From Pseudomonas sp. TH41 (GTDB lineage Bacteria; Pseudomonadota; Gammaproteobacteria; Pseudomonadales; Pseudomonadaceae), in contig NZ_JAEKFH010000006.1 in the NCBI RefSeq assembly GCF_016650695.1, positions 620,001 through 684,000 of the forward strand: a stretch of DNA of 64,000 bases, given 5' to 3'. A program made the position numbers and the translations under genes. Positions 18,801-26,066 of the stretch are shown one piece after another. The notes under the pieces are model-generated. The model made no database searches and had not been told where the DNA came from. It worked only from the letters and a program-made list of their open reading frames with translations. The number at the start of each line of letters is the position of its first letter. Within the stretch, counting starts at the first letter, position 1.

Positions 18801-21403
18801 TGCGAGCCGACCTGATGAGCGTTGAAGCGCGGGCGCTGTTGCAAGCCGTGGCGCGTGTTGAACTGGTCGCCCATCGTGGCTCTATTGCCGCCCAGCTCGC
18901 ACGTCTGCCACAGCCGCCATCGCGCAACGGGATCAGCGTCCGTCAGTCGCCCTCAATGCCGGCGTGGCCATCGTCAGTGTCGACGGCCGAGGGTAGCGAC
19001 CTGGAGTTTTTCAATGGCTTGGGAGGCTTCGACTGCGACGGGCGGGAATACCTGACTGTCCTCGACCGTGACCAGACGACGCCGGCACCGTGGATTAACG
19101 TGATCGCCAACCCGGCGTTTGGCTTCCAGGTTTCGGTTGAAGGCAGTGGCTATGTCTGGGCCGAGAACAGCCGGGACAACCAGCTCACCCCTTGGTCGAA
19201 TGACCCCACCGTCGATCCGGCGGGCGAGGCGTTGTACATTCGTGATGAGGAGAGCTACCAGCTGTGGAGCGCCACCGCGCAACCGATCCGCGACGGCGGT
19301 GTCTACCGCGCTGCGCACGGCTTTGGTTACAGCCGCTTCAGCCACACGGCACACGGTATCCAGGCACAATTGTTGCAGTACGTGCCGCTGGACGACCCCG
19401 TGAAGATTTCCCGGCTGACCCTGCGCAACCTCTCGGGGCGACCTCGCCGGCTGTCAGTCACAGCCTATGTGGAGTGGGTGCTTGGCACCTCGCGGGGCGC
19501 CAGCGGACCCTTTATCCAGACAGAAATCGACGCGGGCAGTGGTGCGCTGCTGGCGCACAATCCGTGGAGCGTTGCCTTCCCGGGGCGCGTGGCATTTGCT
19601 GACCTCGGCGGCCGGCAAAGCGCCTGGACCGCCGACCGTTGCGAGTTTCTCGGTCGCCATTGCGGGCCTGCGGCGCCCCAGGCGCTGCTCGGCAGAACGC
19701 CGTTGTCCGGGGCCTGCGGTGCCGGCTTGGACCCTTGCGCAGCGTTGCAGTGCTTTGTCGAGCTACGCCCAGGTGAGTCTGTCGAGGTGCTAGCGTTGCT
19801 CGGTCAGGCCGGCTCGACTGACGCTGCAAGGGAGATCGTGCTGCGTTACCGCGAGCGTGATCTGGACGAGGTGCTCGCAGCGGTCAAGCGGCACTGGGAC
19901 GAGGTGCTCGGCGCGGTACAGGTGCGCACGCCCGATCGCACGCTGGACATCCTGCTCAACGGCTGGCTGCTCTACCAGACCCTGGCCTGTCGCATCTGGG
20001 CTCGCTCGGCGTTCTACCAGGCCAGTGGCGCTTATGGCTTTCGCGACCAGTTACAGGACTGCATGGCACTGGCTTTTGCGTGCCCGGCGCAAACTCGAAG
20101 TCATCTGTTGCGCGCTGCCGCCCGACAGTTCGTCGAGGGTGATGTACAGCACTGGTGGTTGCCGCAGACGGGGCAGGGGGTGCGCACGCGGATTTCCGAT
20201 GATCGTGTCTGGCTTGCCTTTGTCTGCGCCACCTATGTCACTTCCTCGGGGGATTGCAAGGTACTGGACGAGAGCGTGCCATTCATCCAGGGGCCGAAGT
20301 TGCACGCCGACGAAAGCGACGCATTTTTCCAGCCGATGCCTGCGGACACATCGGCTTCGCTGTTCGAACACTGTGCTCGCGGCCTCGATCAGTGCCTGGA
20401 ATTGACCGGTGCCCAAGGCCTGCCGCTGATCGGCAGCGGTGACTGGAACGACGGTATGAACCGAGTCGGCGCGGGCGGGCAGGGCGAGAGCGTCTGGCTC
20501 GGCTGGTTGCTGTTGTGCACCCTTGAATACTTTGCGCCTTTCGCCGACGGCCGCGATGATCAGCGTGCCGGGCTGTGGCGGGCTCATGCGGCACTACTGC
20601 GCGAGGCGCTGGAGCGTGAGGCCTGGGATGGCGAATGGTATCGCCGTGCGACCTACGACGATGGCACCTGGCTCGGCTCGGCGGAGTGCGATGAATGTCG
20701 GATCGACTCCATCGCACAGTCCTGGGCGGTACTCTCCGGCGGCGCCGAGCCTGCCCGCGCGAGGCTGGCCATGGCCTCGCTGGAGCGTCTGCTGATTCGT
20801 CGCAGGGACGGCGTGGCGCTACTGTTCACGCCGCCGTTCTCGCACACGCCGCTTGACCCCGGCTATATCAAAGGCTACCCGCCAGGCCTGCGCGAGAATG
20901 GCGGGCAGTACACCCATGCGGCGATGTGGACGATCCTGGCGCTGACCCGACTTGGGGAGGGTGACAAGGCTGCCGAGCTTTTTGCGCTGCTCAACCCGAT
21001 CAACCATGCGCGTACCCCAGAGCAGGTCGAGCGCTACAAGGTCGAACCTTATGTGATCGCCGCGGATGTCTATTCCGTCGCGCCGCATATCGGCCGGGGC
21101 GGCTGGACTTGGTACACCGGCTCGGCCGGCTGGATGTATCGCGCGGGCGTAGAGGGCATCCTGGGGTTGCGCCGCGAGGGTGCGTTCCTCGTCGTCAACC
21201 CCTGCATCCCGCGTCATTGGCCGGGGTTCGATGCCAGCCTGAGGCTGGACGGCAGCGACTACAAGGTCAGCGTGAAGTCAGCCGGAGTCCGTTGCCGGGG
21301 CCTCGTGCAGGCGCTGCTTGATGGTGTACCGCAGCGCTGCGAGGAAGGATCCGTTCGAGTGCCGCTGGATGGATGTGCGCATCGCCTGGAGCTTGATCTT
21401 TAG
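12878..21403 (+). CDS. Cyclic beta-1,2-glucan synthase (NdvB/ChvB/Cgs type)
   Basis: This giant inner-membrane enzyme of about 2841 residues makes cyclic beta-1,2-glucans from UDP-glucose. Domains in order: an N-terminal cytoplasmic region, membrane helices near residues 410-475, a GT84 glycosyltransferase with the metal-binding HYVITLDADTRLPRD (around 632) and the RW motif HRWTRGDWQLLPW (around 781), further helices near 820-865 and 950-990, then two carbohydrate-binding/GH94-like repeats and a GH94 phosphorylase domain with GSGDWNDGMNRVG (around 2521), which controls chain length. The frame is open from 12641, but the DUF3309 gene occupies that stretch in another frame. ATG 12878 or TTG 12833 are the plausible starts. 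Length matches Agrobacterium ChvB and Brucella Cgs. Separate permease (NdvA/ChvA) and modification genes are absent here. The role is probably osmotic or stress protection, or host interaction. Confidence 0.92.
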   Translation: MRSMLRRAFGRRSESPPWSDHAPVRETLFGIERLEQHAASLAVAQQIAPSPPAVLSLHVRLDDNAAMLLAAYRASAAELESGHSVVPAAEWLLDNYHIVEEQIREIRDDLPPGYYRQLPKLAEGPFAGYPRVFGLAWAFVAHTDSHLDLDMLRRFIVAYQRVQPLTIGELWAVAITLRIVLIENLRRLTEQIDDGRVARADADGLADRLLAPGCARSALVTDIAARPSGRLSEMFAAQLAKRLRDQDPRTTPALGWLDERLQEQGVSVEDVVQHAQQRQGASNVTVRNIITSMRLISDIDWANLFESVSLVDVHLRAGSAFAAMDFPTRNLYRSAIEQLARGCALSELQVADRALKAARQAESAGPGEQGDDERANDPGYHLIAEGRPALERAIGFHPPVRLRISRFNIRLGIGGYVGGIFVLSALLLALMAWALAVPSVMVGWIVLFVLWMFVPVSEVATALVNRAITWSFGAVTLPGLELSAGVPQALRTLVAMPTLLTSEADLLEQIERLEVHHLAGIGGDLAFVLLADGVDAPQEELDSDMHLLGVAAEAIERLNRRYGPGPGGQRFFLLCRRRLFNASEQCWMGWERKRGKLHELNRLLRGSSDTSFMPIAGEEPHVPSGVHYVITLDADTRLPRDTALRLIGKMAHPLNHPCFDAVLKRIVSGYAILQPRVTPSLPMGGEGSFYRRVFSGPGGIDPYAAAVSDVYQDLFGEGSYTGKGIYDVDAFEAALGGRVGDNRLLSHDLFEGIFARAGLASDVEVVEEPPARFDVTAKRLHRWTRGDWQLLPWVLGHWKGPQAVPPIGRCKMLDNLRRSLLAPFTLASLVLCWWLPLPVALLATLFVLVTLAVPALLPIACSLIPRRRGIRLRNHFAILGADLRRAALQSLLSLAFLADQAWRMGDAIGRTLVRLFLSHNHLLEWTTAAQSSGCPLPDLHGSYRQMAGGTALALLMSAAGLALVPASWPLIGPLALLWLAAPALALFSSRPSQVARLRTVSPLDAHALRLTARRTWRFFETFVTPEDNLLPPDNFQEQPKPAVAHRTSPTNIGLYLLSAVAARDFGWAGSIETVERLEATLATLEKLPRYRGHFFNWYATRDLRALNPAYVSSVDSGNFAGHLIVLANACEEWQTSPLAEEACSGLMDDLWLVREAIAVLPVAAGESLRQLHDDLEEIHVHLEGLQAFDALLPSLKRLTEKAAKVAGSVVPAGESGEGGNLLFWIEALRKAVAEHLRDRKVPDEAQPTLAERLQTLANTARAMAGAMDFGFLLDPERKLLSIGYSQIDNRLDPSCYDLLASEARLASLFAIAKGDVSSRHWFRLGRTATPVPGGSALISWSGSMFEYLMPSLVMRAPAGSLLEQSTRLVVALQQSYGRLLGIPWGISESAYNARDVEFTYQYSNFGVPGLGLKRGLSENVVVAPYATGLAAMIDPQAARRNYDRLAGMGAQGRYGFYEALDFTRSRLPDDENVVIVRCFMAHHQGMTIVAIANTLHDGRMRCRFHREPMIQACELLLQERVPRDVALAHPRAEEVTVSAAENRSETSTLRRIRAVAGGAPFTQLLSNGRYALMLTAAGAGYSRWGDIDVTRWREDATRDDWGSFIFLRDTQSGAVWSATLQPSSREVENGEVLFDEDHAEFSHREGSLVTRLEVLVSGEDDGEVRRVSLINNGRRPRDIELTSYAEVVLATQAADSAHPVFSRMFVQTEYLAEFTALVATRRPRAPQDTPVWAAHFAVMEGELIADPQFESDRARFLGRNRSVREALAITGHRALSNSQGTVLDPIFSLRQTLRVAPGKVARVAFWTVVASSREALLDLIDKHHERNAFARAKTLAWTQAQVQLRDLGIDTEEAADFQRLATPILYADPRFRASADALKRGAGCQSGLWPLAISGDLPIVLLRIDEVEDIAQVRQLLRAREYWRMKGLDIDLVIVNERASSYVQELQVAIETAVRSSQSRVRFGEDHRRGAVFTLRADLMSVEARALLQAVARVELVAHRGSIAAQLARLPQPPSRNGISVRQSPSMPAWPSSVSTAEGSDLEFFNGLGGFDCDGREYLTVLDRDQTTPAPWINVIANPAFGFQVSVEGSGYVWAENSRDNQLTPWSNDPTVDPAGEALYIRDEESYQLWSATAQPIRDGGVYRAAHGFGYSRFSHTAHGIQAQLLQYVPLDDPVKISRLTLRNLSGRPRRLSVTAYVEWVLGTSRGASGPFIQTEIDAGSGALLAHNPWSVAFPGRVAFADLGGRQSAWTADRCEFLGRHCGPAAPQALLGRTPLSGACGAGLDPCAALQCFVELRPGESVEVLALLGQAGSTDAAREIVLRYRERDLDEVLAAVKRHWDEVLGAVQVRTPDRTLDILLNGWLLYQTLACRIWARSAFYQASGAYGFRDQLQDCMALAFACPAQTRSHLLRAAARQFVEGDVQHWWLPQTGQGVRTRISDDRVWLAFVCATYVTSSGDCKVLDESVPFIQGPKLHADESDAFFQPMPADTSASLFEHCARGLDQCLELTGAQGLPLIGSGDWNDGMNRVGAGGQGESVWLGWLLLCTLEYFAPFADGRDDQRAGLWRAHAALLREALEREAWDGEWYRRATYDDGTWLGSAECDECRIDSIAQSWAVLSGGAEPARARLAMASLERLLIRRRDGVALLFTPPFSHTPLDPGYIKGYPPGLRENGGQYTHAAMWTILALTRLGEGDKAAELFALLNPINHARTPEQVERYKVEPYVIAADVYSVAPHIGRGGWTWYTGSAGWMYRAGVEGILGLRREGAFLVVNPCIPRHWPGFDASLRLDGSDYKVSVKSAGVRCRGLVQALLDGVPQRCEEGSVRVPLDGCAHRLELDL

Positions 21404-21438
21404 GTCCCCGGGTACACGCGCGCTACTGGAGAATCAAT

Positions 21439-22770
21439 ATGTCGCCAACCAAGCCCCCCCTGTTCACGCTTGCCGATGACGTGCTTCTGGATCGCCTGCA
21501 GTGTGCCGCCTTCGGCTATTTCCTGCAGACCCTGAACCCGCTCAACGGGCTGGTGGCCGACACCTCGCGCCCCGGTTCGCCGGTCAGCATCGCGGTGGTC
21601 GGGTTCGCGCTGTCAGCGTATCCGCTGGCCGTGGATCGGGGCTGGCTGACCCGGGCCGATGCGCTACGGCGCAGCCTCACCGCGCTGCGTTTTTTCCAGG
21701 CCAGCGATCAAAGCACTAGCCCCTCGGCGACCGGTTACAAGGGGTTTTACTATCACTTCCTCGACTTCCATACGGGCGTGCGCGTCTGGCGCTCGGAACT
21801 GTCGATGATCGACACCGCGCTGCTGATCGCTGGCGTGTTGGCGGCAAGCCTGTACTTTGACGCGGACACCGCCGACGAGAACGAACTGCGTGAACTGGCG
21901 GATTTTCTCTATCGGCGCATCGACTGGCGATGGGCGCAGGACAGCGGCGAGACGATCAGGCAGGGCTGGAAACCCGAATGCGGGTTTCTGCATTACGGTT
22001 GGGAGGGGTACAGCGAGGCCATCTTGCTGTATGTGCTCGCGCTTGGTTCGCCAAGCAACCCGATCGTCGGCGACTGCTATCAGGCATGGACCGCCACCTA
22101 CCAGTGGGAAAACCTTTACGATCACGACTATCTCTATGCCGGGCCACTGTTCGTCCACCATTTCTCCCATGCTTGGATAGACTTTCGCGGTATCCGCGAT
22201 GGTTTCATGTACAAAAAACGCTCGGACTATTTCCAGAACAGTCGGCGCGCCGCTTACATCCAGCGCGAGTACGCACGACGCAACCCCCGTGAATTCGCGG
22301 GCTACGCTGAAAACTGCTGGGGCCTGTCCGCTTGTGATGGGCCGAGCGACGAGCAGGCGGAGCTGTCCAATGAGCGACGAAGGCTGTTCGGTTATGCCGC
22401 CCGTGGCGTGCCGTACGGGCCGGACGACGGCACCCTGTGCGCACCATCGGTGATGGCGTCGCTACCGTTTGCACCGCAGATCGTCCTCGACACGGTGAGA
22501 CATATGATGGCGAGCTACCCGGAAATGTGCGTCGAAGGGCGCTTTTCCAGCAGTTTCAATCCCAGCCTCTGCGATGCCAACGGACGCGCTTGGGTGTCCG
22601 CAGGGCATTACGGGCTTGATCAGGGCATCGTACTGATGATGATTGAGAACCATCGTAGTCAACGGATTTGGGAGCTGATGCGCGCCTGCCCTTACATCCG
22701 CGACGGTTTGCTGCGCGCCGGATTCCACGGCGGTTGGTTGCAGCAGCCGCCACGCCCAGGAGCACGCTGA
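21439..22770 (+). CDS. COG5368 'glucoamylase-like' protein, probable GH144 endo-beta-1,2-glucanase
   Basis: The 443-residue protein has the (alpha/alpha)6-barrel family features: LQCAAFGYFLQTLNPLNGLVADTS near the start, KGFYYHFLDFHTG, SMIDTALLIAGVL, HYGWEGYSEAILLYVLALGS, and the C-terminal GHYGLDQGIVLMMIENHRS. Databases commonly call it glucoamylase, but characterised COG5368 members (GH144) cut linear beta-1,2-glucan. Adjacency to the beta-1,2-glucan synthase (35-base gap, same strand) supports that activity. No signal peptide is seen, so it may act in the cytosol on linear or mis-sized glucan. Its stop overlaps the next start (TGATG). Confidence 0.8.
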   Translation: MSPTKPPLFTLADDVLLDRLQCAAFGYFLQTLNPLNGLVADTSRPGSPVSIAVVGFALSAYPLAVDRGWLTRADALRRSLTALRFFQASDQSTSPSATGYKGFYYHFLDFHTGVRVWRSELSMIDTALLIAGVLAASLYFDADTADENELRELADFLYRRIDWRWAQDSGETIRQGWKPECGFLHYGWEGYSEAILLYVLALGSPSNPIVGDCYQAWTATYQWENLYDHDYLYAGPLFVHHFSHAWIDFRGIRDGFMYKKRSDYFQNSRRAAYIQREYARRNPREFAGYAENCWGLSACDGPSDEQAELSNERRRLFGYAARGVPYGPDDGTLCAPSVMASLPFAPQIVLDTVRHMMASYPEMCVEGRFSSSFNPSLCDANGRAWVSAGHYGLDQGIVLMMIENHRSQRIWELMRACPYIRDGLLRAGFHGGWLQQPPRPGAR

Positions 22771-24293
22771 TGTCGCAACACTACGATGGGTCGATCCCCA
22801 CCCCCCAGGATGCCTATGAGCGCCAGCGCCTGGCCAATGTGCATCCGCCGCAGTGGGTCAATCCGCAGGCCGCCGAACGCTACCACTTGGTGGTAGTCGG
22901 TGCTGGCCCGGCGGGCCTGGGCGCCGCGAAAACCGCCGTCGCCCTCGGTGCCAGGGTGGCGCTGATCGAACGCAGGCTGATGGGCGGCGATTGTCTGAAC
23001 TATGGTTGCGTGCCGTCGAAGGCGATCATCAGGACGGCGCAGTTATATGCCGAAATGCGCGATGCCCAGCGCTACGGCGCGCAAGTTCCAGGCGATATTC
23101 AGGTCGACTTCGCTGCCGCGATGGCGCGCGTGCGGCGTATCCGCAGTCACCTCAGTGGCGGCGATTCTGCCGCGCGGCTGAGAGCGATCGGTGTGGATGT
23201 ATTCTTTGGCGAAGTGCGCTTCACCGGAGCCGATTCGCTGACGGTCGATGGGCAGACCCTGCGCTTTCGCAAGGCCCTGATCGCGACGGGTGCGGCCCCG
23301 ACCATCCCGCTGATCCCCGGGCTCGCGCAGGCAGGTTACCTGACCAATGAAAACGTCTTCGATCTCACCGAGTTGCCGCGCCGCGTGTTGGTGATCGGGG
23401 GTGGTCCTCTTGGCTGTGAATTGGCTCAGGCGTTCTGCCGGCTGGGGGCGAAAACCACCATCGTGCAGGACCTGCCGCTGTTCCTCGGCAACGAGGAACG
23501 GGACGCCGCGCAACTGCTTTCGGATGCGTTTGCCCGCGACGGCATCGAGGTGCGCTTGAACACGAACGTGGTTGCCGTGCGCGTAGAAGGCGGGCAGAAG
23601 TTGGTTGACCTGATCAGCGACGATTACCGCAATACGATCGCCGTCGATGCGATCCTCACCGGCATTGGTCACTCGCCGAATGTCCAGGGCCTGGGCCTGG
23701 AAGCCGCGGGTGTCGACTACGACGCCGAGGTGGGAATCCATGTCGATGACTTTCTGTGCACCAGCAATCCGCTGATCTACGCTGCCGGGGATGTCTGCCT
23801 CAAACACCAATACACCCATACGGCCTTGGCCTCGGCGCGCATCGTCGTGCAGAACGCACTGCTGCGCGGTCACGAGCGAATGAGCGGGCTGGTCATTCCC
23901 TGGTGTACCTACACCGATCCGGAAATCGCACACGTCGGTTTGTACGTGCGCGAGGCCAATCTTCAGGATATTCCGGTGAAGACTTTCACCATTCCCATGC
24001 ATCAGGTCGATCGTGCGGTGACTGACAGCGAGGAGGATGGTTTCGTGAAAATTCACGTCCGGGAGCGTACGGATCGGATTCTCGGCGCCACCATCGTCGC
24101 CCGCCATGCTGGCGACATGATCAACGAAATCACCCTGGCCATGGTCGCGGGGGTTGGCCTGCGTACATTGGCCCTGGTGATCCACGCTTACCCCACGCAG
24201 GCGGAGGCGATTCGCAAGGCCGCCGACGCCTACAATCGTACGCGCCTGCCGTCGCGGGTCAGGCTACGGCTGGCGCGTTGGATGGAGCGCTGA
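22770..24293 (+). CDS. FAD-dependent pyridine nucleotide-disulfide oxidoreductase (mercuric reductase/Lpd-like)
   Basis: The 507-residue flavoprotein has an FAD-binding motif HLVVVGAGPAGLGAAK at about residue 33, the redox-active disulfide GGDCLNYGCVPSKAI, the NAD(P)H motif VLVIGGGPLGCELAQAF, the second FAD contact IYAAGDVC, and the C-terminal His-Glu region VIHAYPTQAEAIRKAAD. It lacks the N-terminal heavy-metal domain and C-terminal vicinal cysteines of true MerA, and no lipoyl partner is nearby. The substrate is therefore unknown. CCCAGGAG precedes ATG 22770, which overlaps the glucanase stop, so it is translationally coupled to the glucan genes. It is convergent with the transketolase remnant, nine bases away. 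Confidence 0.88.
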   Translation: MSQHYDGSIPTPQDAYERQRLANVHPPQWVNPQAAERYHLVVVGAGPAGLGAAKTAVALGARVALIERRLMGGDCLNYGCVPSKAIIRTAQLYAEMRDAQRYGAQVPGDIQVDFAAAMARVRRIRSHLSGGDSAARLRAIGVDVFFGEVRFTGADSLTVDGQTLRFRKALIATGAAPTIPLIPGLAQAGYLTNENVFDLTELPRRVLVIGGGPLGCELAQAFCRLGAKTTIVQDLPLFLGNEERDAAQLLSDAFARDGIEVRLNTNVVAVRVEGGQKLVDLISDDYRNTIAVDAILTGIGHSPNVQGLGLEAAGVDYDAEVGIHVDDFLCTSNPLIYAAGDVCLKHQYTHTALASARIVVQNALLRGHERMSGLVIPWCTYTDPEIAHVGLYVREANLQDIPVKTFTIPMHQVDRAVTDSEEDGFVKIHVRERTDRILGATIVARHAGDMINEITLAMVAGVGLRTLALVIHAYPTQAEAIRKAADAYNRTRLPSRVRLRLARWMER

Positions 24294-24301
24294 GAAACAC
24301 C

Positions 24302-24666
24302 CTACGACCGTGCCAGCAGCGCCTTGGCGCGCACGCAGACATTGTCGATGGTGAAGCCGTATTCGCGCAGCAAGACGTCGGCCGGTGCCGAGGCGCCGAA
24401 TCGTTCCACCCCAAGCATGTCGCCACTGACGCCAATGTAGCGCTCCCAGCCTTGCCGCACTCCAACTCGACCGCCAGTCGCGCGCCGACCGAAGGCGGCA
24501 GCACGGCGTCGCGCTCGGCCTGCGGCAGGGCCTCGAACAACTCCCAACTCGGCATCGAGACACAGCGCACGGCGATGCCTTCGCCCTTCAGGCGTTCACC
24601 CGCCGCCAGGATCAAGGCGACTTCCTAGCCGCTGGCGAGCAGGTTCAGCTCGGGCTTGTTGTTCGC
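24302..24666 (-). pseudogene. tkt: Transketolase C-terminal remnant
   Basis: Read leftward, the sequence gives PELNLLASG, an in-frame TAG where the family has serine, then EVALILAAGERLKGEG and VSMPSWELFEALPQAERDAV. After a frameshift near 24450 it continues with RYIGVSGDMLGVERFGASAP and LLREYGFTIDNVCVRAKALL, the C-terminal domain of transketolase. The N-terminal two thirds are missing; the left part is joined to an IS1182 transposase start. It is therefore triply disabled. Its presence next to pgi and aldolase genes suggests that the island once carried a fuller sugar-phosphate set. Confidence 0.8.
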
Positions 24667-24880
24667 CGCGGCTGGAATGGCACCCTCAAAACCCAGATTG
24701 ACCAGGTCGAGTTCGTCGACAAAGACGTCGACTACGCACACCGGATTGGTATGCGTGACGTAATCGTCGAGGCTCTCGGGAAGTAAGGTGCCTTGGCCTC
24801 GATGTTCACCTTGGATAAAGCGCTTCATAGGCGATCCTTGCGATGAAATCCTCAAGGATCATAGCAAGGACTTTCGATCT
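24667..24880 (-). mobile_element. IS1182-family element, 5' stub
   Basis: From ATG 24828 the sequence encodes the start of an IS1182-type transposase (MKRFIQGEHRGQGTLLPESL, then VVDVFVDELDLVNLGFEGAIPAA) and then runs directly into transketolase sequence at about 24667. The upstream leader (GGCGATCCTTGCGATGA near 24832) is also present at 47342, marking a second scar of the same family. Only about 54 of more than 400 residues survive, so it is inactive. Confidence 0.75.
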
Positions 24881-24905
24881 CGATAGATACTCTGTCGTAG
24901 GATTG

Positions 24906-25520
24906 CTAAACCAGCTGGCGGATCCCCAGAGACAAAATCAAACCACCGCACAGTCGATCAATTGCTTTTTTCCTCCCTTGATACCCGGCAGCAATCTTAG
25001 GTTGCGAAAGAGCGATTGCGACCATTCCATACCAGGTCATTGAAACCACCACTACGACTGCCAGCATCGACAAAAACGTGCCTGGCGAAACATGGACGGG
25101 GGCTGCGGCTGAAAAGACAGCGGCATAGAAGGCCATGGACTTGGGGTTGCCAATGTTGGTAATCACCCCCTGAATAAAAGACTGCCTGCAACTACCGGCG
25201 ACGGCATCATTTAGCGGGCCAAGCGCATTCTTCCCCGCGTTGATCAGCAGTCGGAATCCGAACCACATCAGGTAGGCAGCCCCCAGAACCTTTACTACAA
25301 GCGCAGCCCAAGGGAGCGCAGCAAATACAATCCCGAGACCTGCAATTGCACAGGTGGACCAGAACAAGTTGACCAGTACGATACCCGCTACCAAGGCCAG
25401 AGCTTCTGACCGTGTAGCAGCCACCGCTTTATGGACCACTGCGACAAAATTTGGCCCAGGGATAACGACACCGGCGAGGTAAACCAAAAAAACTGTCAAA
25501 ACGGCGGAACCATCGATCAT
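24906..25520 (-). CDS. LysE/RhtB-family amino acid exporter
   Basis: The 204-residue protein has about six hydrophobic segments and the family N-terminus LTVFLVYLAGVVIPGPNFVAVV, then ALALVAGIVLVNLFWSTCAI, YLMWFGFRLLIN and GVITNIGNPKSMAFYAAVFS. Length is normal and the frame is intact, unlike its neighbours on both sides, which are IS fragments. Exporters of this family pump amino acids such as homoserine, threonine or lysine; the substrate here is unknown. It is transcribed leftward on its own. Confidence 0.88.
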   Translation of the reverse strand: MIDGSAVLTVFLVYLAGVVIPGPNFVAVVHKAVAATRSEALALVAGIVLVNLFWSTCAIAGLGIVFAALPWAALVVKVLGAAYLMWFGFRLLINAGKNALGPLNDAVAGSCRQSFIQGVITNIGNPKSMAFYAAVFSAAAPVHVSPGTFLSMLAVVVVVSMTWYGMVAIALSQPKIAAGYQGRKKAIDRLCGGLILSLGIRQLV

Positions 25521-25645
25521 GTGCTTCCTCGCGAGTCCTGTGGACGGTGATCGTCACGGAAATGATATGTTCTAAGAGCAAGGTCGCTTGTGACCTCAAC
25601 GTCCATCGAGATAAGAGTTTTACACAGCGCTCTGGAGATTAGGGG

Positions 25646-25664
25646 CTTTTTACACACTCTGGGC
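25646..25664. repeat. IS1182-like terminal sequence
   Basis: CTTTTTACACACTCTGGGCC resembles GTTTTTGTAGACTCTGAGCC at 47396-47414, which ends the other IS1182 scar. It lies between the LysE gene and the IS66 fragment and probably marks an old IS end. Confidence 0.35.
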
Positions 25665-25693
25665 CGACTTCTGCCTGTTGCGACCGGCCGAGT

Positions 25694-25996
25694 CTCACAC
25701 CAGTTGTTATCGATGGGCACAGCACCGTCATCAAGATAGCGCGTCAGCGCTATCCAGCGTTTTAGGCTGTAATCCAACGCCTTGGCGATGGTCGATCCCT
25801 CAGGCACAAGCTGCCTCTGGGCGATCATCCAGGTATGAAGTGCGTCGATGAACGGCGCTACTTTGTCCTGCCGTATTCGCTGCCGGATACCCGGTTCCAG
25901 CTCGCGTGCCTCTCGTTCAACTTCGTACAAGGCAGCGATGAAGTGCAGCGCTTTTTCGGCGATCTGGCTCTTGTTAGTCGCTTGCAAGTCGAAATA
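25694..25996 (-). mobile_element. IS66-family transposase (TnpC) fragment
   Basis: Read leftward, the frame gives YFDLQATNKSQIAEKALHFI, ALYEVEREARELEPG, IDALHTWMIAQRQLVPEGS, AKALDYSLKRWIALTRYLDD and GAVPIDNNWCE. This is the segment just before and at the last catalytic residue of IS66 TnpC. Homology ends abruptly on both sides: the usual NQIRPWALGR sequence after the final E is replaced by unrelated residues. About 100 of 500 residues remain, so it is a dead remnant wedged between other broken genes. Confidence 0.8.
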
Positions 25997-26066
25997 GGGG
26001 GCACCCGCGGGGGAATACCTGGGGTTTTCCAGCAACCAGTTTGTTGGGGATTGATTCAAGGGCGAC

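Noticed and set aside
22770..24293. Mercury resistance (merA)
   Set aside because: The flavoprotein lacks the N-terminal metal-binding domain and C-terminal cysteine pair, and no merR, merT or merP is present.
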